Origin: Austropuccinia psidii
Lineage: Eukaryota; Basidiomycota; Pucciniomycetes; Pucciniales; Sphaerophragmiaceae
DNA: 64,000 bases
Assembly: GCA_023105745.1 (NCBI GenBank)
Contig: JALGQZ010000008.1
Span: forward strand, 22,858,866 to 22,922,865
Direction of reading: 5' to 3'
Positions 62,066 through 64,000 of the stretch are shown in pieces. How positions within the stretch are numbered: position 1 is the stretch's first letter; each line of letters begins with the position of its first letter. A program made the translations under genes and the position numbers. Below the pieces are notes generated by a model. It was not told the origin of the DNA, ran no database searches, and saw only the letters and a list, made by a program, of their open reading frames with translations.

Positions 62066-62950
62066 TAATTAAACTTTAGATTTTTTAAAAAAAATGCTTA
62101 TAGAATTAATTTGATAAGCTCAAAAAAATTTAAATGTTTTTTTCAATATATATTTATATATTTCTTTTCTTATGAATTGTTTGATATGAATTATTCAATT
62201 TTCTAAAAATATCACACTCAAAATACCAAAAAACTTTAACCAAGAAAAGAGTGAAATTCAAATCTTCAACCTTTATTAAATTAAATAAAAACACAATAAG
62301 GCCACAAAGAAAAAAAAATAAGACTTAAAAAAGTAATTCTTTAAACTTTATCATCTGAAAGAAGAAATTTTTCCTTTTCATAAATCATCATTCTTATCAC
62401 CATAAAAATAATAACTGACCAAGTTCTTAAGGTTGTAAACTCTTGGTGATCTTAAGCCTTAATCTTGACTCCTCATCTAGAATCTCAAATTTGGAACACA
62501 GACCCATCTTGTGGGTTATTTTATTGAATCTCCAAAAGAGGTATATTCAATGGTACCAATTTCAAATCTGTAGAACCATTTGATCAAAAGTTACCATCCT
62601 ATTACTCTTTGAGTAAGCAGAGAAAATTATACTAATTTTTGATCTCTAATCTAACTTCTACCTCTTTGATGAGTGACCAATAAAGTAGAATATTTTCTAA
62701 AAGAGATAAATTTTTTCTTAATAAGAATAGAACCTTTCTCCTTTGATCTCACATAGATCAAATTGTATTAATACTTTTTTCTCAAAACAAGAAAATTATC
62801 ATTTTCAAATAAAATAAAAAACTACTTTGATCCTGTATATATTTGAAACACTGAATCTAAATTAATTTTAAAGTTTAAAACTCTTTTATATCTCACCTAT
62901 GGCTACATTTTGAAAAAAAATTGAGAAATTCATTTCTAAAACTGACAAAG
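62066..62950. other. AT-rich flank, nothing recognised
   Basis: No gene or repeat that I can pair within the window. Confidence 0.4.
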
Positions 62951-62959
62951 TTATTAAGG

Positions 62960-63711
62960 ATTTAAGATTCTAATTACACACCAGGTGGTACTGTGGGATA
63001 TTATCCCATTTGATGAAATTATTAGGTATAAAAGTCATCAAAGTACTTTATATTCATTAATTGATCATAATTTTGATAATATCTTCCCACACCTGCTTGT
63101 ACAGGGTGATACTGTGTGATACTCTCCCATATAATTTAATTATGAGGTGTCAAAGCTATTAAAATTACAATTATTCTTTCATTACTCATAACTTGACTAA
63201 TCAGAGTCATCTTAATGTGTTCTGTACATCATTAGATTCATTATGTCCTGTATAATATGCTTGAAAACTTCATTGGTAAAAGCTTTCACCTTGTATGGGC
63301 ATAAATGTCTGGGCACTAATACAGGTTTTTTTTGTAATGTCAAATCACAATTCAACCACCTGAGTAAAAACCTTTACTCTTTCTTCCCTGATTGGAGAGC
63401 AAAGGTGGTTTTATACCCTATGAAAAACCCTCATCATCTTATTAACTTATTATACTATAATTATACTGTCCTATACAAAATTAATCCATAGAATACCTGG
63501 GATATAATAATAACTTTAATTTTTGTTTTAATTATTATTTTAACCCAGCAGATAATTAGGGAAACCAGGTCTCCCAATAGACTTATTGTCAGTATTCCTT
63601 AATAGTATATTCCTTTTAATTATATTTTATATTATCTTTACACATCAAAGTCATAGTTATAGCTTGTAGCTACTCTCTTACAGCTACATAATAGACTCAG
63701 CCTGACAATGA
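62960..63711 (+). repeat. LTR-A-like fragment
   Basis: It shares with 23464-24815 (reversed) the block GGGATATTATCCC, then TTATGAGGTGTCAAAGC and CATAACTT, and ends CAGCCTGACA at 63711, close to the LTR-A end at 6372 (TAGCCTGACA). The left boundary is not visible. The remaining 63712-64000 is purine-rich, then AT-rich, without a recognised coding frame; it may be the start of another element's internal region. Confidence 0.45.
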
Positions 63712-64000
63712 TTGAGTGGAGGATTGGAGGTGAGGCATTAGAAAGGAAAGGCTAAATTGAGGACTTGAAAGAGAAACTGAAAAAAAAGATAAATAAATAT
63801 TAATTAAAATATTTAAAATAGATTAATAAGATATGGACATATATGAAAATATTATTTACTTATTTGAATTTATTGAATCTTATTTATTCAATTATTTCTT
63901 TTAATTTAACATAATATACAAATAGTATATATTTTGAACACTTAAGTTATATATATATGTATATATTGGTATTAAAACCATTAAAATAAGTTGAATAAAT

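Noticed and set aside
1..64000. RIP-like mutation as the cause of decay
   Set aside because: Some stops fit C-to-T or G-to-A changes (TGA for Trp or Arg), but others are G-to-T or T-to-A, and indels are frequent. Without alignments to intact copies no bias can be claimed.
1..64000. tRNA genes, rRNA genes or CRISPR arrays
   Set aside because: No cloverleaf with A and B boxes, no rRNA-like segment and no regularly spaced repeats were found. GGTTCAA-like strings occur only within LTR-B and the MULE repeats.

Overview
This window is AT-rich, transposon-dominated fungal DNA in which I find no convincing host gene. The Ty3/Gypsy chromoviruses with short (about 65-90 bp) introns, the Mutator-like element (MULE) carrying an OTU protease-like domain, and the style of the gag proteins fit a large-genome basidiomycete, most likely a rust fungus (Pucciniales). 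Several translated segments resemble proteins I remember from the myrtle rust genome; that assignment is recall and inference, not a search result.

Layout. 1-6372: 3' part of a decayed chromovirus (G1) and its LTR (family A), with a reverse solo LTR (family D) inside it, bounded by the target duplication GGCTC. 6440-6790: a second integrase remnant. 8.7-10.2 kb and 22.1-24.8 kb (both minus strand): probably two halves of one old LTR-A element, split by element C. 10281-11930: a reverse LTR-B. 11942-22070: element C, a minus-strand Gypsy element of another lineage with gag, protease, RT/RNase H, integrase and chromodomain, plus an unusual opposite-strand accessory ORF between pol and the 3' LTR. 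25712-27864: a reverse solo LTR-D. 27.9-34.0 kb: AT-rich sequence without recognisable genes. 33997-43952: element G2, a complete but heavily mutated chromovirus with 1.8-kb LTRs and target duplication ATAGC. 45516-62057: a MULE (duplication TATATTAA) whose transposase is split by element G3 (48517-60839, duplication AAAGG), which itself carries a solo LTR-B (51544-53396, duplication CCAAT). 62.1-64.0 kb: AT-rich DNA with an LTR-A-like fragment.

How the parts work together. The chromoviruses encode Gag (coiled coil, capsid-like domain, zinc knuckle), protease, RT, RNase H, integrase and a chromodomain in one frame. G2, G3 and the old minus-strand element also carry a second, apparently spliced ORF1 upstream of and overlapping gag in another frame. 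The start codon of Gag-Pol lies inside the last ~20 nt of an ORF1 intron, so splicing would remove it (ORF1 made) and intron retention would keep it (Gag-Pol made). This repeated arrangement is the most interesting feature of the window. All copies here carry stops, frameshifts or lost catalytic residues, so none looks autonomous now.
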